From Paraburkholderia sabiae (lineage in GTDB: Bacteria > Pseudomonadota > Gammaproteobacteria > Burkholderiales > Burkholderiaceae): a stretch of 64,000 nt of DNA. A program made the translations under genes and the position numbers. The stretch spans positions 930,001 through 994,000 of the forward strand of contig NZ_CP125295.1 of the NCBI RefSeq assembly GCF_030412785.1, in the 5' to 3' direction. The notes under the pieces are model-generated. The model was not told the DNA's origin and searched no databases. It was given only the letters and a program-made list of their open reading frames with translations. Positions 1 through 9,948 of this stretch are shown in pieces; position 1 is the first letter of the stretch; every line of letters begins with the position of its first letter.

Positions 1-73
1 GCGTCGAGCAGGCTAAACCCGCCGCGCCGGCAAGCTCGTCTCAGATGAGTCTCTTCTGACTCTGAGCGGGCGC

Positions 74-541
74 TTATTGTGAGATCGCTTTCGCGGCTTC
101 GACCTGAGACTCGAAGTACGTCTGGAACGATAGCGCGAGCCCAGTCATCAACAGGAAGGCGCCGATCAGCAGCGAAAAGATCACGACGAAGATGACAGTC
201 CAGCCGGAGCGGCTTTGCTGCTCTGTGTGCGCATTGAACTGGGCGTCCCATTTTTCATCGGGGCGAAGGCCGTAGACGATCGCCGCGAGGAATGCGGCCA
301 GCATCGACACGGCGCCTGGAAACGCGAGCACCCAGCCCATGATCGCGGTACGCTCAGTAGCGGCGAGCAGCATGAAACCCGGAATGCCGATGATCGTGCC
401 GACGAGATGCGCCCAGCCCCAGACGTCGCGGAGGCCATACAGATAGAAGCGGTGTGCCCCGAGCGTGCCAAAGAAGAAAGCGAGCGCGGCGGTAAGGGTC
501 TTCGAGCGAAAGCGCGAGTTATGCGTAGCGACAGTGGCCAT
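74..541 (-). CDS. TM2-domain membrane protein
   Basis: This is a 155-residue inner-membrane protein of unknown role. Residues 14-50 match a TM2-type hairpin (KTLTAALAFFFGTLGAHRFYLYG, with the G-x-x-G-x-H-R-F-Y signature). Two further hydrophobic stretches follow near residues 50-95, and another lies near 120-145. The chosen ATG at 541 puts the TM2 motif close to the N-terminus; an in-frame start at 595 would add 18 Arg-rich residues. No strong ribosome-binding site separates the two. The gene runs away from the rpsP operon and shares no operon with it. TM2 proteins are widespread, but their function is mostly unassigned. Confidence 0.7.
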   Translation of the reverse strand: MATVATHNSRFRSKTLTAALAFFFGTLGAHRFYLYGLRDVWGWAHLVGTIIGIPGFMLLAATERTAIMGWVLAFPGAVSMLAAFLAAIVYGLRPDEKWDAQFNAHTEQQSRSGWTVIFVVIFSLLIGAFLLMTGLALSFQTYFESQVEAAKAISQ

Positions 542-880
542 GAACGTGAGCGACAGGATGACGGATGGCTTGCGATGGCTGCGCATCCGACGCACAGCCG
601 ACGCGCATTCTACGCCGCCCGCTTAGCGTGCGGCACGTGTCGCTGCTTATGCCGGGAGCCTGGCCAGACCGATGAGCCGTACCGCTGCTGTCCTGCATGG
701 AATCCCGGCGGCGCACACGACGTGGCGTCGGCGCGACGGTCTCGCGAGCACCGCAAGAAGCCGCCTCGTGAAGTGCTTCACGGCTTTCCCAGAGGGGTTG
801 TTCGGACGATTTGGGCGTCGGATGAAGCAGAATTTAAGCGCTGGCTCCGCGCTGATGCTTCAGTTTATCCCGCTAAGTGT

Positions 881-909
881 TTGTTGTGATTTTGGTTTCG
901 GGATATAAT
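881..909 (+). promoter_or_regulatory. sigma-70 promoter of the rpsP operon
   Basis: A TTGTTG box at 881-886 and a perfect TATAAT at 904-909 are 17 bp apart, about 45 bp upstream of rpsP. The rest of the 596-954 gap shows no convincing gene. Short open frames there lack ribosome-binding sites and family features. Confidence 0.75.
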
Positions 910-954
910 CGCGTGTTTCAGTAGTTTCGAACCCCGGTTTTCAAGGATTCTAGT

Positions 955-1209
955 ATGGTCATCATCCGCTTGGCTCGTGGCGGCTCGAAGAAGCGCCCGT
1001 TCTACAACATCGTCGCAACCGATTCGCGTAGCCGTCGTGACGGCCGCTTTATCGAGCGCGTTGGTTTCTACAACCCGGTCGCAACGAAGGGCGAGTCGCT
1101 GCGTATCGCTCAAGACCGCCTGACGTACTGGCAAGGCGTTGGCGCGCAACTGTCGCCGACGGTTCAGCGTCTGGTGAAGGAAGCGCAAAAGGCGCAACCG
1201 GCTGCGTAA
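955..1209 (+). CDS. rpsP: 30S ribosomal protein S16
   Basis: This 84-residue protein has the S16 signature at its start ([17 protein letters not shown]) and the conserved [14 protein letters not shown] segment. S16 is an assembly protein of the 30S body. It is the first gene of the canonical rpsP-rimM-trmD-rplS operon, driven by the promoter at 881-909. Length is normal for the family. The ATG at 955 is the only start that preserves the conserved N-terminus. Confidence 0.98.
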   Translation: MVIIRLARGGSKKRPFYNIVATDSRSRRDGRFIERVGFYNPVATKGESLRIAQDRLTYWQGVGAQLSPTVQRLVKEAQKAQPAA

Positions 1210-1304
1210 TTGCAGTTTTAAGGTACATCGTCGGCTCGTGCAGCAGTGGTTCTGTGCGAGTCTGAGATGTGCAAGTTTGACGTATGCAGGCTTGAGGTTC
1301 GCTG

Positions 1305-2000
1305 ATGTCGGAGCGTGATTCGGGTAGTTCAGGTCGCGCGAAGGCGAAAACGCAGCCTGGCGCGAAGGCGTCATTCGGCGCGTTCGTCCGCAAGCCGGTC
1401 GAGAAGGTCGTAGCGAATGCCGCAGAAGCGCAGGAAGCTCGCGCTGAATCGGCGGAAAGCTGGCCGGACGATGCAGTCGAAGTCGGCGCGATCGTCGACG
1501 CATACGGTCTCAAAGGTTGGGTGAAGGTGGCCGCGCACGCGGACGCCGGTCATGGCGGCGACGCCTTGCTCAGCGCCAAACGCTGGTGGCTCGAGAAGGG
1601 CCGCGAGCGTAAGTCGGCGCCCCGCCTGCAGTCGAAGGTTCACGGCGACAGCATCGTTGCGCAACTGGGAGGCACTGCCGACCGCGATGCTGCGTTTGCG
1701 TTGCGCGGTCACCGCGTCTACGTACGCCGCAGCGATTTCCCTGCGCTCGGAACCGACGAATATTACTGGGTCGACCTGCTGGGCCTCGATGTTTTCAACG
1801 AGGCAGGCGTCGAACTCGGCAAAGTGGCAGATCTGATCGACAACGGTGCGCAGTCGGTGTTGCGCATCGAGTATCCGGCTACTGGCAAAGACGGCAAGCC
1901 GGTCACCGGCGAGCGCTTGATCCCGTTCGTCGGCGTCTATGTCAAAACGGTGGATCAGGCGGCGAAGAAGATCATCGTCGACTGGGAAGCCGATTACTAA
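1305..2000 (+). CDS. rimM: Ribosome maturation factor RimM
   Basis: RimM binds S19 in the head of the 30S subunit and helps its maturation. The N-terminal RimM domain starts near residue 59 ([18 protein letters not shown]), and a PRC-barrel half follows ([14 protein letters not shown]). At 231 residues it exceeds the usual 170-180, because about 55 Ala/Lys/Glu-rich residues precede the domain. The ATG at 1305 has a weak GAGG upstream at suitable spacing, so the extension may be real. The gene lies between rpsP and trmD in the standard order. Confidence 0.95.
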   Translation: MSERDSGSSGRAKAKTQPGAKASFGAFVRKPVEKVVANAAEAQEARAESAESWPDDAVEVGAIVDAYGLKGWVKVAAHADAGHGGDALLSAKRWWLEKGRERKSAPRLQSKVHGDSIVAQLGGTADRDAAFALRGHRVYVRRSDFPALGTDEYYWVDLLGLDVFNEAGVELGKVADLIDNGAQSVLRIEYPATGKDGKPVTGERLIPFVGVYVKTVDQAAKKIIVDWEADY

Positions 2001-2024
2001 AACGTTCGCTTCACGGAGAGAGCG

Positions 2025-2792
2025 ATGCAGTTCGATATCGTTACGCTCTTTCCTGAAATGTTTCGCGCGCTGACCGACTGGGGTATCACGAGCCGGGCGG
2101 CGAAGCAGGAGCGTTATGGTTTGCGCACGTGGAATCCGCGCGATTTCACAACCGACAACTACCGCACAATCGACGATCGCCCGTACGGCGGCGGCCCCGG
2201 CATGGTGATGCTGGCCAAACCGCTGGAAGACGCGATCGACGCCGCGAAAGCGGCGCAGGCGGAGCAGGGCATTGGCGGCGCACGTGTCGTGATGATGTCG
2301 CCGCAAGGCGCCACGCTCAATCACGACAAGGTCATGCGCTTTGCCGCCGAACCTGGTCTGATCCTGCTGTGCGGCCGCTATGAGGCGATCGATCAGCGTC
2401 TGATCGATCGTGTCGTCGACGAAGAAGTCAGCCTCGGCGACTTCGTGCTGTCGGGCGGCGAGTTGCCGGCCATGGCGTTGATCGATGCCGTCGTGCGACA
2501 TCTGCCGGGCGTGTTGAACGACGCACAATCGGCGGTGCAGGACAGTTTCGTCGATGGGTTGCTGGATTGCCCGCACTACACGCGTCCCGAGGAATACGAC
2601 GGTGTGCGTGTGCCCGATGTGCTGCTCGGTGGCCATCATGCGGAAATCGAGCAATGGCGGCGGCGCGAAGCTCTGCGCAACACGTTGCACAAGCGGCCCG
2701 ATCTGATCGTTCAGGCCAGAAAGAACAAGTTGTTGAGTCGCGCCGACGAGACGTGGCTCACAAATCTCGCGAAGGAAGCATCGAAGTCTTAA
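2025..2792 (+). CDS. trmD: tRNA (guanine-37-N1) methyltransferase
   Basis: TrmD uses S-adenosylmethionine to methylate G37 of tRNAs reading CNN codons, which prevents +1 frameshifting. The protein (255 residues) starts with [13 protein letters not shown]. It carries the SPOUT trefoil-knot segments [15 protein letters not shown] and [24 protein letters not shown] ribosome-binding site precedes the ATG. The start lies 24 bases after rimM, consistent with co-transcription. Confidence 0.98.
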   Translation: MQFDIVTLFPEMFRALTDWGITSRAAKQERYGLRTWNPRDFTTDNYRTIDDRPYGGGPGMVMLAKPLEDAIDAAKAAQAEQGIGGARVVMMSPQGATLNHDKVMRFAAEPGLILLCGRYEAIDQRLIDRVVDEEVSLGDFVLSGGELPAMALIDAVVRHLPGVLNDAQSAVQDSFVDGLLDCPHYTRPEEYDGVRVPDVLLGGHHAEIEQWRRREALRNTLHKRPDLIVQARKNKLLSRADETWLTNLAKEASKS

Positions 2793-2937
2793 AGCTTCGG
2801 GCGACGTCGTGAGATCCAGGCGGAACCGTCCATGCGTGGCCGGTTCCTGATGTGAACCCATCCTCTATCGGGGCCGTAGCCGGGCGCGAAGCGCGAGGCA
2901 GGTACGAACGCCGACAAGATGGCACCAGGAGTCAGTA

Positions 2938-3321
2938 ATGAATCTGATTGCAAAACTCGAGCAGGAAGAAATCGAGCGCGCGCTCGCAGGCAAGACCATT
3001 CCCGAATTCGCCCCCGGCGATACGGTGATCGTGAGCGTCAACGTGGTTGAAGGTAACCGCAAGCGCGTTCAGGCCTACGAAGGCGTCGTGATCGCGAAGC
3101 GTAACCGTGGCCTCAACTCGTCGTTCATCGTCCGCAAGATTTCGTCGGGCGAAGGCGTCGAGCGTACGTTCCAAACGTATTCGCCGCTGCTGGCAAGCAT
3201 CGTCGTGAAGCGTCGTGGCGATGTGCGTCGTGCAAAGCTGTACTACCTGCGCGAGCGTTCGGGCAAGTCGGCTCGAATCAAAGAGAAGCTGGTGTCGAAA
3301 GACCGCGCTGCTCAAGCGTAA
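2938..3321 (+). CDS. rplS: 50S ribosomal protein L19
   Basis: This is L19, located at the 30S-50S interface (127 residues). Conserved features are [33 protein letters not shown] and a C-terminal basic region. It closes the rpsP operon after a 145-base spacer containing no other gene. A strong intrinsic terminator follows directly. Confidence 0.98.
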   Translation: MNLIAKLEQEEIERALAGKTIPEFAPGDTVIVSVNVVEGNRKRVQAYEGVVIAKRNRGLNSSFIVRKISSGEGVERTFQTYSPLLASIVVKRRGDVRRAKLYYLRERSGKSARIKEKLVSKDRAAQA

Positions 3322-3330
3322 AAGCTGTAA

Positions 3331-3360
3331 GAAAAAGCACCCCTCGCGGGTGCTTTTTTG
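3331..3360 (+). terminator. Intrinsic terminator of the rpsP-rplS operon
   Basis: The hairpin GCACCC/GGGTGC (3337-3342 with 3348-3353) has a TCGC-type loop and is followed by a run of six T on the plus strand. It sits 15 bases after the rplS stop codon. Confidence 0.9.
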
Positions 3361-3414
3361 TTTGTCAGGTCAAAATAGCGTTATGTCCCACGAGCGCTCG
3401 TTTCGAGACTTCCA

Positions 3415-4122
3415 TTGACCGCGCCTTCCCGTCCCTCCCGTCCCGTTTTTGATCCCGAAAGCTTGCCTGTCGAACCGGCAGATGTCGTTCTGCCCGCCAT
3501 CGCGCCCGATCGTCTGACGCCGGACGGCGTGCGCGCGCGCTTCGAACAGACCCTGCCGTGGGAACAGGAGACGCGCGAGGTGCGTTGGCGCGACACGAGC
3601 GATCCGCGTGTAGCCGCCGTGCTCGTGGCGCTGGTCGTGCGCGAAGAGGGGTTGACCGTGCTGCTCACGCAGCGCACCGCGCATCTGAACGATCACGCGG
3701 GGCAGGTCAGCTTCCCCGGCGGACGACACGAACCGCACGACGCCACGACGACGGCAACAGCGCTGCGTGAAGCGCAGGAAGAGGTAGGGCTGGATCCGTC
3801 GCGGGTTGAAGTGCTCGGCTCGTTGCCCGAATACCTGACGGGCACCGGATTCCGCGTGACGCCCGTCGTCGGACTCGTGCATCCGCCGTTCACGGTGCAG
3901 GCCGACACGTTCGAAGTCGCGGAAATCTTCGAAGTCCCGCTGCGCTTCCTGATGGATCCAAAGAACCACGAAGTGCGCGTGCTGACATGGGAAGGCGGCG
4001 ATCGTCGTTTTTTTGCAATGCCCTATCCGCGCGGCACGCCAGGCGGAACTGGCGGCGATTACTTCATCTGGGGTGCAACGGCGGGCATGTTGCGCAATTT
4101 CTATCGCTTCCTCGCCGCTTGA
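3415..4122 (+). CDS. Nudix hydrolase, CoA pyrophosphatase family
   Basis: The 235-residue protein belongs to the NudL/YeaB subgroup of Nudix hydrolases, whose members cleave coenzyme A and its derivatives to 4'-phosphopantetheine and 3',5'-ADP. The subgroup signature LLTQRTAHLNDHAGQVSFPGG precedes a full Nudix box (GG-x-H-E ... REAQEEVGL). The start appears to be TTG at 3415, because the nearby ATG at 3383 is in another frame and terminates at once. The gene follows the rplS terminator, so it needs its own promoter. Substrate is inferred from family, not shown. Confidence 0.85.
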   Translation: MTAPSRPSRPVFDPESLPVEPADVVLPAIAPDRLTPDGVRARFEQTLPWEQETREVRWRDTSDPRVAAVLVALVVREEGLTVLLTQRTAHLNDHAGQVSFPGGRHEPHDATTTATALREAQEEVGLDPSRVEVLGSLPEYLTGTGFRVTPVVGLVHPPFTVQADTFEVAEIFEVPLRFLMDPKNHEVRVLTWEGGDRRFFAMPYPRGTPGGTGGDYFIWGATAGMLRNFYRFLAA

Positions 4123-4285
4123 CGTATCGCAGCGCGAATAGCACACGGGCCTGCCGCATTACGTTTGTATTGCAGCAACTCAGCCTCATCCGACCCTGTG
4201 CTATCGTAATGACCAATTCCGCACATCGGACCAGATCGGCCGGCAACCACTGCCCGGCAAGAACTCGAATAGCACGGCGTCTCGC

Positions 4286-5224
4286 ATGACTTTTTTCTCC
4301 GTATTGTTGGCCCTCATCCTCGAACAGGTGCGCGCGCTGTCGCCGAACAACCCGGTGTCGGCGCTCCTTCAATACCATGCGGAGTCGACGGCGCACGGCT
4401 TCGATGCTGGCAAGGAAAAGCACGGCTTTCTCGCGTGGCTGGTCGTCGTGCTGCCCTGGACGCTCGTCACGGGCCTGATCTACTTCGTGCTGTACGAGAT
4501 CCACTTCGTGCTCGCGTTCCTGTGGAACGTCGCGGTGCTGTACTTCACGCTCGGTTTCCGCCAGTTCAGCCACTATTTCACCGACATCCATCTGTCGCTG
4601 AACAACGACGACGTGCCGCGCGCGCGTGAAATCCTCAACGAATGGACGGGCATGGATACCGTCGACATGCCCGTTAGCGAGATCGTGCGCCACACGCTCA
4701 TCCACGCCGTCGTGGCCTCGCATCGGCACGTGTTCGGCGTGTTCTTCTGGTTCCTGATTCCCGTTGGCCCTGCTGGCGCCGTGCTGTATCGCACGGCCGA
4801 GTATCTGGCGCGCACGTGGGCGAAGCCCACCGACGACCGGACCGTTGCGTTCTCCACCTTCGCGCAGCGCGCGTTCTTCGTGATCGACTGGATTCCGGCG
4901 CGTTTAACGTCGCTGGGCTTTGCGATCGTCGGGAATTTCGAGGACGCGATCTATGCGTGGCGCAACCACGCGCGTCAATGGCCCGATGCGAACGACGGCG
5001 TGCTGCTCGCTGCCGGCAGCGGCGCGCTGGGCGCGCGCCTCGCGGGTCCGCTCGCCGAAGTGTCGAGTCTCGACGCGCTGGCGACGGGCGACGGCGGCCC
5101 GATGCCTGTCGGCGACGACTGCACGCCGCGCACGCTGCAATCGGCGGTGGGCCTCGTGTGGCGCGCGGTCATTCTGTGGATGATCCTGCTGCTGATGCTG
5201 ACGATCGCCGTCTGGCTCGCCTGA
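4286..5224 (+). CDS. CobD/CbiB-like membrane protein
   Basis: The 312-residue protein has several transmembrane segments and resembles the CobD/CbiB-AmpE superfamily (MTFFSVLLALILEQVRAL at the start, and a long cytoplasmic loop with SLNNDDVPRAREILNEWTG). CobD/CbiB proper condenses cobyric acid with an aminopropanol donor. No cobalamin genes are nearby, so a cobalamin role is not supported by context. It stands alone between a Nudix gene and a convergent operon. Confidence 0.7.
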   Translation: MTFFSVLLALILEQVRALSPNNPVSALLQYHAESTAHGFDAGKEKHGFLAWLVVVLPWTLVTGLIYFVLYEIHFVLAFLWNVAVLYFTLGFRQFSHYFTDIHLSLNNDDVPRAREILNEWTGMDTVDMPVSEIVRHTLIHAVVASHRHVFGVFFWFLIPVGPAGAVLYRTAEYLARTWAKPTDDRTVAFSTFAQRAFFVIDWIPARLTSLGFAIVGNFEDAIYAWRNHARQWPDANDGVLLAAGSGALGARLAGPLAEVSSLDALATGDGGPMPVGDDCTPRTLQSAVGLVWRAVILWMILLLMLTIAVWLA

Positions 5225-5248
5225 AAGCAATCACATCGAAAACGGCGC

Positions 5249-5572
5249 TCAACCGTCCAGCGGATCGCGCGCCGTTCCGCAATTCCAGCACACGGTGAAC
5301 TGCGCTTCGAGCATTTCGCCGCACGTTGCGCAGCGCCAGCGCGGCGCATCGGCTGCCGGCCCGCTGCGCGCCGCATCGATCAATCTTCTTGCCAACGCTT
5401 CGTCGCGTTCGTCGACGAGCCACAACTCCGGCGCGCACTGATCCGCCGGAATTTCACCGATCGCGCCGCTCAGATAGCGGTTATGCAATTCGCACGCGAT
5501 GCCCGCTGCCGCCAGCACGTTGACCCAATGCTGCCCGATCACGACATTGGGCGCGCGCATCAGCTTCATCAT
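5249..5572 (-). CDS. DUF2007 domain protein with C-terminal zinc ribbon
   Basis: The 107-residue protein combines an N-terminal DUF2007-type fold (about residues 3-65) with a C-terminal CxxC...CxxC knuckle (CATCGEMLEAQFTVCWNCG, about 80-98) likely to bind zinc. DUF2007 is labelled a putative signal-transducing domain; its biochemical role is unknown. The start lies 8 bases after the rsgA stop, so it is probably the last gene of an M48 protease-rsgA-DUF2007 operon. Confidence 0.75.
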   Translation of the reverse strand: MMKLMRAPNVVIGQHWVNVLAAAGIACELHNRYLSGAIGEIPADQCAPELWLVDERDEALARRLIDAARSGPAADAPRWRCATCGEMLEAQFTVCWNCGTARDPLDG

Positions 5573-5580
5573 GATCTCGA

Positions 5581-6534
5581 TTAGCGGACGATCTGGCTCG
5601 CCTCGTGCACGAGCTGCGCATAGAGCGCGTGCCGTTCCTTCGCGATGCGGCCATCGGCGACGGCCTCGAGAATCGCGCAGCCCGGCTCATGCAGATGATG
5701 GCAGTTGTAGAAGCGGCAATTCGGCAAGAGCGGCCTGAACTCGGGGAACGCGCGTTCGAGCTTGCCTTCCGTCAGGTGATGCAGGCCGAATTCCTGGAAG
5801 CCGGGTGAATCGATCAGCGCGCCTTCGACGCCCGGAAGCGGGTAGAGGCGCGTGAACGTGGTCGTATGGCGGCCGCTGTTGAGCGCCGTCGAGATTTCGC
5901 GCGTCGCGACTTCGGCGTCGGGAATCAGCAGATTCACGAGCGTCGACTTGCCCATGCCCGACTGGCCGAGCAGCAGCGTCGAATGGCCGTGCAGATGTTC
6001 TTCGAGCGTCGCGCGCGCGGCGTCCGGTTGCATCTTGATCGACACTTCGAGCACCGTGTAACCCAGCCCGCGATACAGTTCGAGCCGCTTGCGCGCGAGC
6101 GGCAGCGCGGCTTCGACGTCGATCTTGTTCAGCACGATCAGCGGCTTCAGCTCGTTCTCCTCGGCGGCGACGAGCGCGCGGCCGAGCAGGTCTTCGCTGA
6201 AATGCGGCTCGGTGGCGAGCACGATCAGCAACTGATCGAGATTCGCGGCGAAGAGCTTCGACTTGTACTGATCCGAGCGATACAGCAGATTGCGCCGCTC
6301 GCCGATCTCGACGATCACGCCCTGATCGGCGGACGTCGGTTCGTACAGCACCTGATCGCCGACGGCAATCTCACTGCGCTTGCCGCGCGGGAAGCATTGC
6401 AGGATCGCGCTGCCGTCTTCGGACGCGACGATGTAGTGACGGCCATGCGCGGCGATCACGAGGCCGCGCACGCGGTCCTGCGCGCGGTCGCCAGCGGCAG
6501 CGGCGCGCAACGCTTTCGGGGAACGGCCGCTCAT
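5581..6534 (-). CDS. rsgA: Ribosome small-subunit GTPase RsgA
   Basis: RsgA is a circularly permuted GTPase that checks late 30S maturation and releases RbfA. The 317-residue protein has an N-terminal OB fold (about 20-90), a permuted G domain with NKID placed before the P-loop [10 protein letters not shown], and a C-terminal zinc motif ([14 protein letters not shown]). Its start overlaps the stop of the upstream M48 protease as ATGA, which indicates translational coupling. Confidence 0.96.
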   Translation of the reverse strand: MSGRSPKALRAAAAGDRAQDRVRGLVIAAHGRHYIVASEDGSAILQCFPRGKRSEIAVGDQVLYEPTSADQGVIVEIGERRNLLYRSDQYKSKLFAANLDQLLIVLATEPHFSEDLLGRALVAAEENELKPLIVLNKIDVEAALPLARKRLELYRGLGYTVLEVSIKMQPDAARATLEEHLHGHSTLLLGQSGMGKSTLVNLLIPDAEVATREISTALNSGRHTTTFTRLYPLPGVEGALIDSPGFQEFGLHHLTEGKLERAFPEFRPLLPNCRFYNCHHLHEPGCAILEAVADGRIAKERHALYAQLVHEASQIVR

Positions 6535-7790
6535 GCGTGACGCAGCAGCCGGTCGATCCGCTGCGAGGCGGGCGGATGCGAATAATAGAACGCGGTATAG
6601 AGCGGGTCGGGCGTGAGCGTCGACGCGTTGTCTTCGTACAGCTTGACGAGCGCGTTGACGAGATCTTTCGCGTCGGTCTGCGTCGCGGCGAACGCGTCGG
6701 CTTCGAACTCATGCTTGCGCGAACTGAGGCTGCCGAGCGGCGTCACGAAGAACAGGAATACGGGCACCGCGAGGAAGAACAGCACGAGCGCGAGGCCGTC
6801 GTTGCTGCCCGTCAACGACGGACGCACGCCGAGGCCTTCGAAGAACCACGTGCGTTGCGCGAGCCAGCCGAGCAGCGCGAGCATCGCGAGGCTGATCAGG
6901 AACGTGACGATCATCCGCTTGATCACGTGGCGACGCTTGAAGTGGCCGAGTTCGTGCGCGAGCACCGCTTCGATCTCGCTGCCCGACAGACGCGAGAGCA
7001 GCGTGTCGAAGAACACGATGCGCTTCGACGAGCCGAAGCCGGTGAAGTACGCGTTGCCGTGCGCGGAGCGGCGGCTGCCGTCCATTACGAAGAGGCCCTT
7101 GGCCGCGAAGCCGCAACGCTTCATCAGCGCGTCGATGCGCTGCACGAGCGCCTCATCCTTGAGCGGCTCGAACTTGTTGAACATCGGCGCGATGAAAGTG
7201 GGATACAGAATCAGCACGAGCATCTGGAACACGACCCAGACGACCCACGTCCACCACCACCAGTACGTGCCCGCCTGGTTCATCAGCCACAGTACGACGA
7301 ACAGCAGCGGCAAACCGAACGCGGCGCCGAGCAGCACGCCTTTGATCCGGTCGGCGAAAAAGATGCGCTTCGTCATCCGGTTGAAGCCGAAACGCTGCTC
7401 GACCACGAACTGACGGTAGTAGTCGAAGGGCAGGTCGATCACGCTCGTGATCGCGATGACGGCCGCAACCAGCGCGATCTGGCCGACATAGCCGCGCCCG
7501 AGCCAGTCGTCGATTGCCAGATCGAGCGCCTGCACGCCGCCCAGCAATGTGAGCGCAATCAGCACAGCGGCGCCGACGACGATTTCGGCCATCGTCAGCC
7601 GCGTGCGCTCGACGGTGTAATCGGCGGCGCGCTGGTGCGCCGTGAGGGCGATCGTGCCCGAGAACTGCTGCGGCACGCTTTCGCGGTGCGCTGCAACGAA
7701 GCGGATCTGCCGCGACGCGAGCCAGAGCTTCGTGCCGACCATCGCCACCACGGCGATCACGAACAGAACGGTGAAGTACAGAGTAGGCAT
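6531..7790 (-). CDS. M48 family (Ste24-type) zinc metalloprotease
   Basis: This is a 419-residue polytopic membrane protease. The HExxH zinc motif is present ([14 protein letters not shown]), with the distal Glu in [13 protein letters not shown]. Transmembrane helices flank the active site, and an N-terminal membrane anchor begins at residue 1. The architecture matches Ste24/CAAX protease 1 homologs, larger than HtpX. Bacterial substrates are mostly unknown; membrane-protein quality control is the likely role. It is the first gene of the operon with rsgA, with a 4-base stop/start overlap, and is divergent from orn. Confidence 0.88.
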   Translation of the reverse strand: MPTLYFTVLFVIAVVAMVGTKLWLASRQIRFVAAHRESVPQQFSGTIALTAHQRAADYTVERTRLTMAEIVVGAAVLIALTLLGGVQALDLAIDDWLGRGYVGQIALVAAVIAITSVIDLPFDYYRQFVVEQRFGFNRMTKRIFFADRIKGVLLGAAFGLPLLFVVLWLMNQAGTYWWWWTWVVWVVFQMLVLILYPTFIAPMFNKFEPLKDEALVQRIDALMKRCGFAAKGLFVMDGSRRSAHGNAYFTGFGSSKRIVFFDTLLSRLSGSEIEAVLAHELGHFKRRHVIKRMIVTFLISLAMLALLGWLAQRTWFFEGLGVRPSLTGSNDGLALVLFFLAVPVFLFFVTPLGSLSSRKHEFEADAFAATQTDAKDLVNALVKLYEDNASTLTPDPLYTAFYYSHPPASQRIDRLLRHA

Positions 7791-7881
7791 CCGGGGAATC
7801 CGTGGGTGGTTCTATGCGAGAATTATATGTTTGTTCACGCCTGCGGGCGGGAACGCGCCATCCAAATCAGGGTTGCCTTCA

Positions 7882-8505
7882 ATGACTGACATTATCGAAT
7901 CCGTCGACCAGCCGCTCGCGCGCACCGACATGAATCTCGTCTGGCTCGACATGGAAATGACGGGGCTCGATCCCGACAACGACCGCATCATCGAAATCGC
8001 CGTGGTCGTGACCAATTCGACGCTCGACAAAATGGTCGAAGGCCCCGTGCTGGCGATCCATCAGAGCGACGAAACGCTCGGCAAGATGGACGACTGGAAC
8101 AAGAACACACATGGCCGTTCGGGGCTGATCGACCGCGTGCGCGCGTCGACGGTGACGGAAGCAGACGCGACCGCGCAGATTCGCGAATTCCTCGGCCAGT
8201 ACGTGCCGCCCGGCAAGTCGCCGATGTGCGGCAACTCGATCTGCCAGGACCGCCGTTTCATGGCGCGCTGGATGCCCGAACTGGAAACGTTCTTCCATTA
8301 CCGCAACCTCGACGTCAGCACGCTGAAGGAGCTGTGCCGCCGCTGGCAGCCCGCCATCTACAAAGGCTTCCAGAAGCGCGCGATGCATACGGCGCTCGCC
8401 GACATCCACGAATCCATCGACGAACTGCGCTACTACCGCGAGCATTTCCTGGTCCCGGCGGCCGGCGCAGCCGACGCGCCGTCAAGCGACACCAGCGCGA
8501 AGTAA
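7882..8505 (+). CDS. orn: Oligoribonuclease
   Basis: Orn is a 3'-5' exoribonuclease that degrades dinucleotides such as pGpG, the product of c-di-GMP breakdown. The 207-residue protein carries DEDDh residues: WLDMEMTGL near the N-terminus, a mid-region [10 protein letters not shown], and [14 protein letters not shown] near the C-terminus. The ATG at 7882 gives a short N-terminal extension over the family; an internal ATG at 7930 ([10 protein letters not shown]) would match the usual length. It is divergent from the M48 protease. Orn keeps the pool of linear dinucleotides low, relevant to the c-di-GMP-type regulators later in this window. Confidence 0.95.
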   Translation: MTDIIESVDQPLARTDMNLVWLDMEMTGLDPDNDRIIEIAVVVTNSTLDKMVEGPVLAIHQSDETLGKMDDWNKNTHGRSGLIDRVRASTVTEADATAQIREFLGQYVPPGKSPMCGNSICQDRRFMARWMPELETFFHYRNLDVSTLKELCRRWQPAIYKGFQKRAMHTALADIHESIDELRYYREHFLVPAAGAADAPSSDTSAK

Positions 8506-8509
8506 CGTC

Positions 8510-9136
8510 TCAGCTTTGCCGCGGAGCGCGCACTGCGCTCTTCGGCCGGAACGCCGTCACCACGGCGGCGTTCGTCTCGATGTACGGGCCGCCGATCAGA
8601 TCGATGCAATACGGCACAGCGGCGAAAATGCCCGGCACCTTCACTTTCCCTTCCGCATCGCGCAGCCCTTCGAGCGTTTCCTTGATCGACTTCGGCTGTC
8701 CCGGCAGATTGATGATCAGCGCGGCGCGGTCCGCCGTTTCGCGGATCACTGCAACCTGACGCGACAGGATCGCCGTCGGCACGAAGTTCAGACTGATCTG
8801 GCGCATCTGCTCGCCGAACCCCGGCATTTCCTTCGTACCGGCTGCCAGCGTCGCTTCGGGCGTCACGTCGCGCCGCGCCGGGCCCGTGCCGCCTGTCGTC
8901 AGCACCAGATCGCAACCGGCTTCGTCGACGAGTTCGATCAGTGTCTTTGTGATGGTCTGCGCGTCGTCCTGTATCAGCCGCGTTTCCGTGCGAAACGGCG
9001 ACGTCAGCGCGGCGCCGAGCCATTCCTGTAACGACGGGATGCCCTTGTCCTCATAGACGCCCGTGCTTGCACGGTCGCTGATCGACACGAGACCGACGAT
9101 CAGCTCGTCGGGATGATTACGCGTGGGAATCGTCAT
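8510..9136 (-). CDS. mog: Molybdopterin adenylyltransferase
   Basis: MogA/MoaB-type enzymes adenylate molybdopterin before molybdate insertion. The protein (208 residues from the ATG at 9136) has the [17 protein letters not shown] motif and a [10 protein letters not shown] start typical of the fold. The chosen start overlaps the end of darP by about 20 bases; a longer form from 9175 is possible but adds a Thr-rich stretch with no known motif. It is probably co-transcribed with darP. Other cofactor genes (moaA, mobA, moeA) lie 45 kb away. Confidence 0.9.
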   Translation of the reverse strand: MTIPTRNHPDELIVGLVSISDRASTGVYEDKGIPSLQEWLGAALTSPFRTETRLIQDDAQTITKTLIELVDEAGCDLVLTTGGTGPARRDVTPEATLAAGTKEMPGFGEQMRQISLNFVPTAILSRQVAVIRETADRAALIINLPGQPKSIKETLEGLRDAEGKVKVPGIFAAVPYCIDLIGGPYIETNAAVVTAFRPKSAVRAPRQS

Positions 9137-9728
9137 CGTGATCGTCCGGTTCGTCGGAATCGTTGATGTCGTCATCGTCGGTGCTTCCGCCGTCGGCGTT
9201 CTTGATCCACTGGAACAGCTCGCGGAAATAGCGCGGCGCCTTGCCTTGCTGCGCTTCCTTGCGGGCGTTGCGGATCAGCGTGCGACCTTCCTGCGGATCG
9301 GCGGCGGGGTGCTGGCGGATGAACTCCGTCAGCGCGGCGTCGTCGGCGAGCAGCTGTTCGCGCGTACGCTCGATCCAGTGCAGGCGAGCCGTCTCCGCCT
9401 TGTTGACGCCCTTGTACTTGTCGAGCGCTTCGCGCAGCGCGGCCGTTTCGCTGTCGAGCAGGCCGCGCATCACCTTGCCGACGTATTGCATCTGGCGGCG
9501 CTTGCCTTCGTGATCGGTGATGCGGCGCGCTTCGCGCACGGCTTCGTCGAGGGATTCGGGCATCGGCATGCGCTTGAGCGCGTCTTTCGGCAGCGCGACG
9601 ATCTCTACGCCCAGCTCCTGCAGCGCGTGCATGTCGCGCTTCAGTTGCGATTTGCTGGGACGGTCATACCCGTTGTCGTCGACGACGGCAGCGGGTTCCA
9701 TGGGTTGAATGCGGGTTTTGCGTGTCAT
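9117..9728 (-). CDS. darP: Ribosome-associated protein DarP (YjgA, DUF615)
   Basis: DarP (YjgA) binds late 50S precursors and helps peptidyl-transferase centre maturation. The 203-residue protein has the family core [20 protein letters not shown] and a C-terminal acidic tail of Asp-rich repeats ([17 protein letters not shown]). The ATG at 9728 fits this core; an upstream in-frame start at 9803 would add residues without family resemblance. It is divergent from pmbA. Confidence 0.9.
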   Translation of the reverse strand: MTRKTRIQPMEPAAVVDDNGYDRPSKSQLKRDMHALQELGVEIVALPKDALKRMPMPESLDEAVREARRITDHEGKRRQMQYVGKVMRGLLDSETAALREALDKYKGVNKAETARLHWIERTREQLLADDAALTEFIRQHPAADPQEGRTLIRNARKEAQQGKAPRYFRELFQWIKNADGGSTDDDDINDSDEPDDHDDDSHA

Positions 9729-9948
9729 GCGCGATATTGTAGCTTGCCGGGGCGCGCCAGCCTGAGCAGATACCGGGCGCCGGATGGCATAGGCGCGAAG
9801 CACATGCGAATGCCAGGTACGTCAGCGAAGAGCTTGCTATGATCGCGGGATGCGTCGGCGCACAGGCCGGCTGGACACAGCGCTTGCAACGACGAACTCT
9901 CGCGGGCTTCGGCCCGGACGGCACCGCAACTCAGGACGGCAAACGACA

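Noticed and set aside
215..908. Plus-strand open frames upstream of rpsP
   Set aside because: They overlap the TM2 gene or promoter, lack ribosome-binding sites and show no family features.
4286..5224. Cobalamin biosynthesis role for the CobD/CbiB-like gene
   Set aside because: No other cobalamin genes or riboswitch are nearby, and the family includes members of unknown function.
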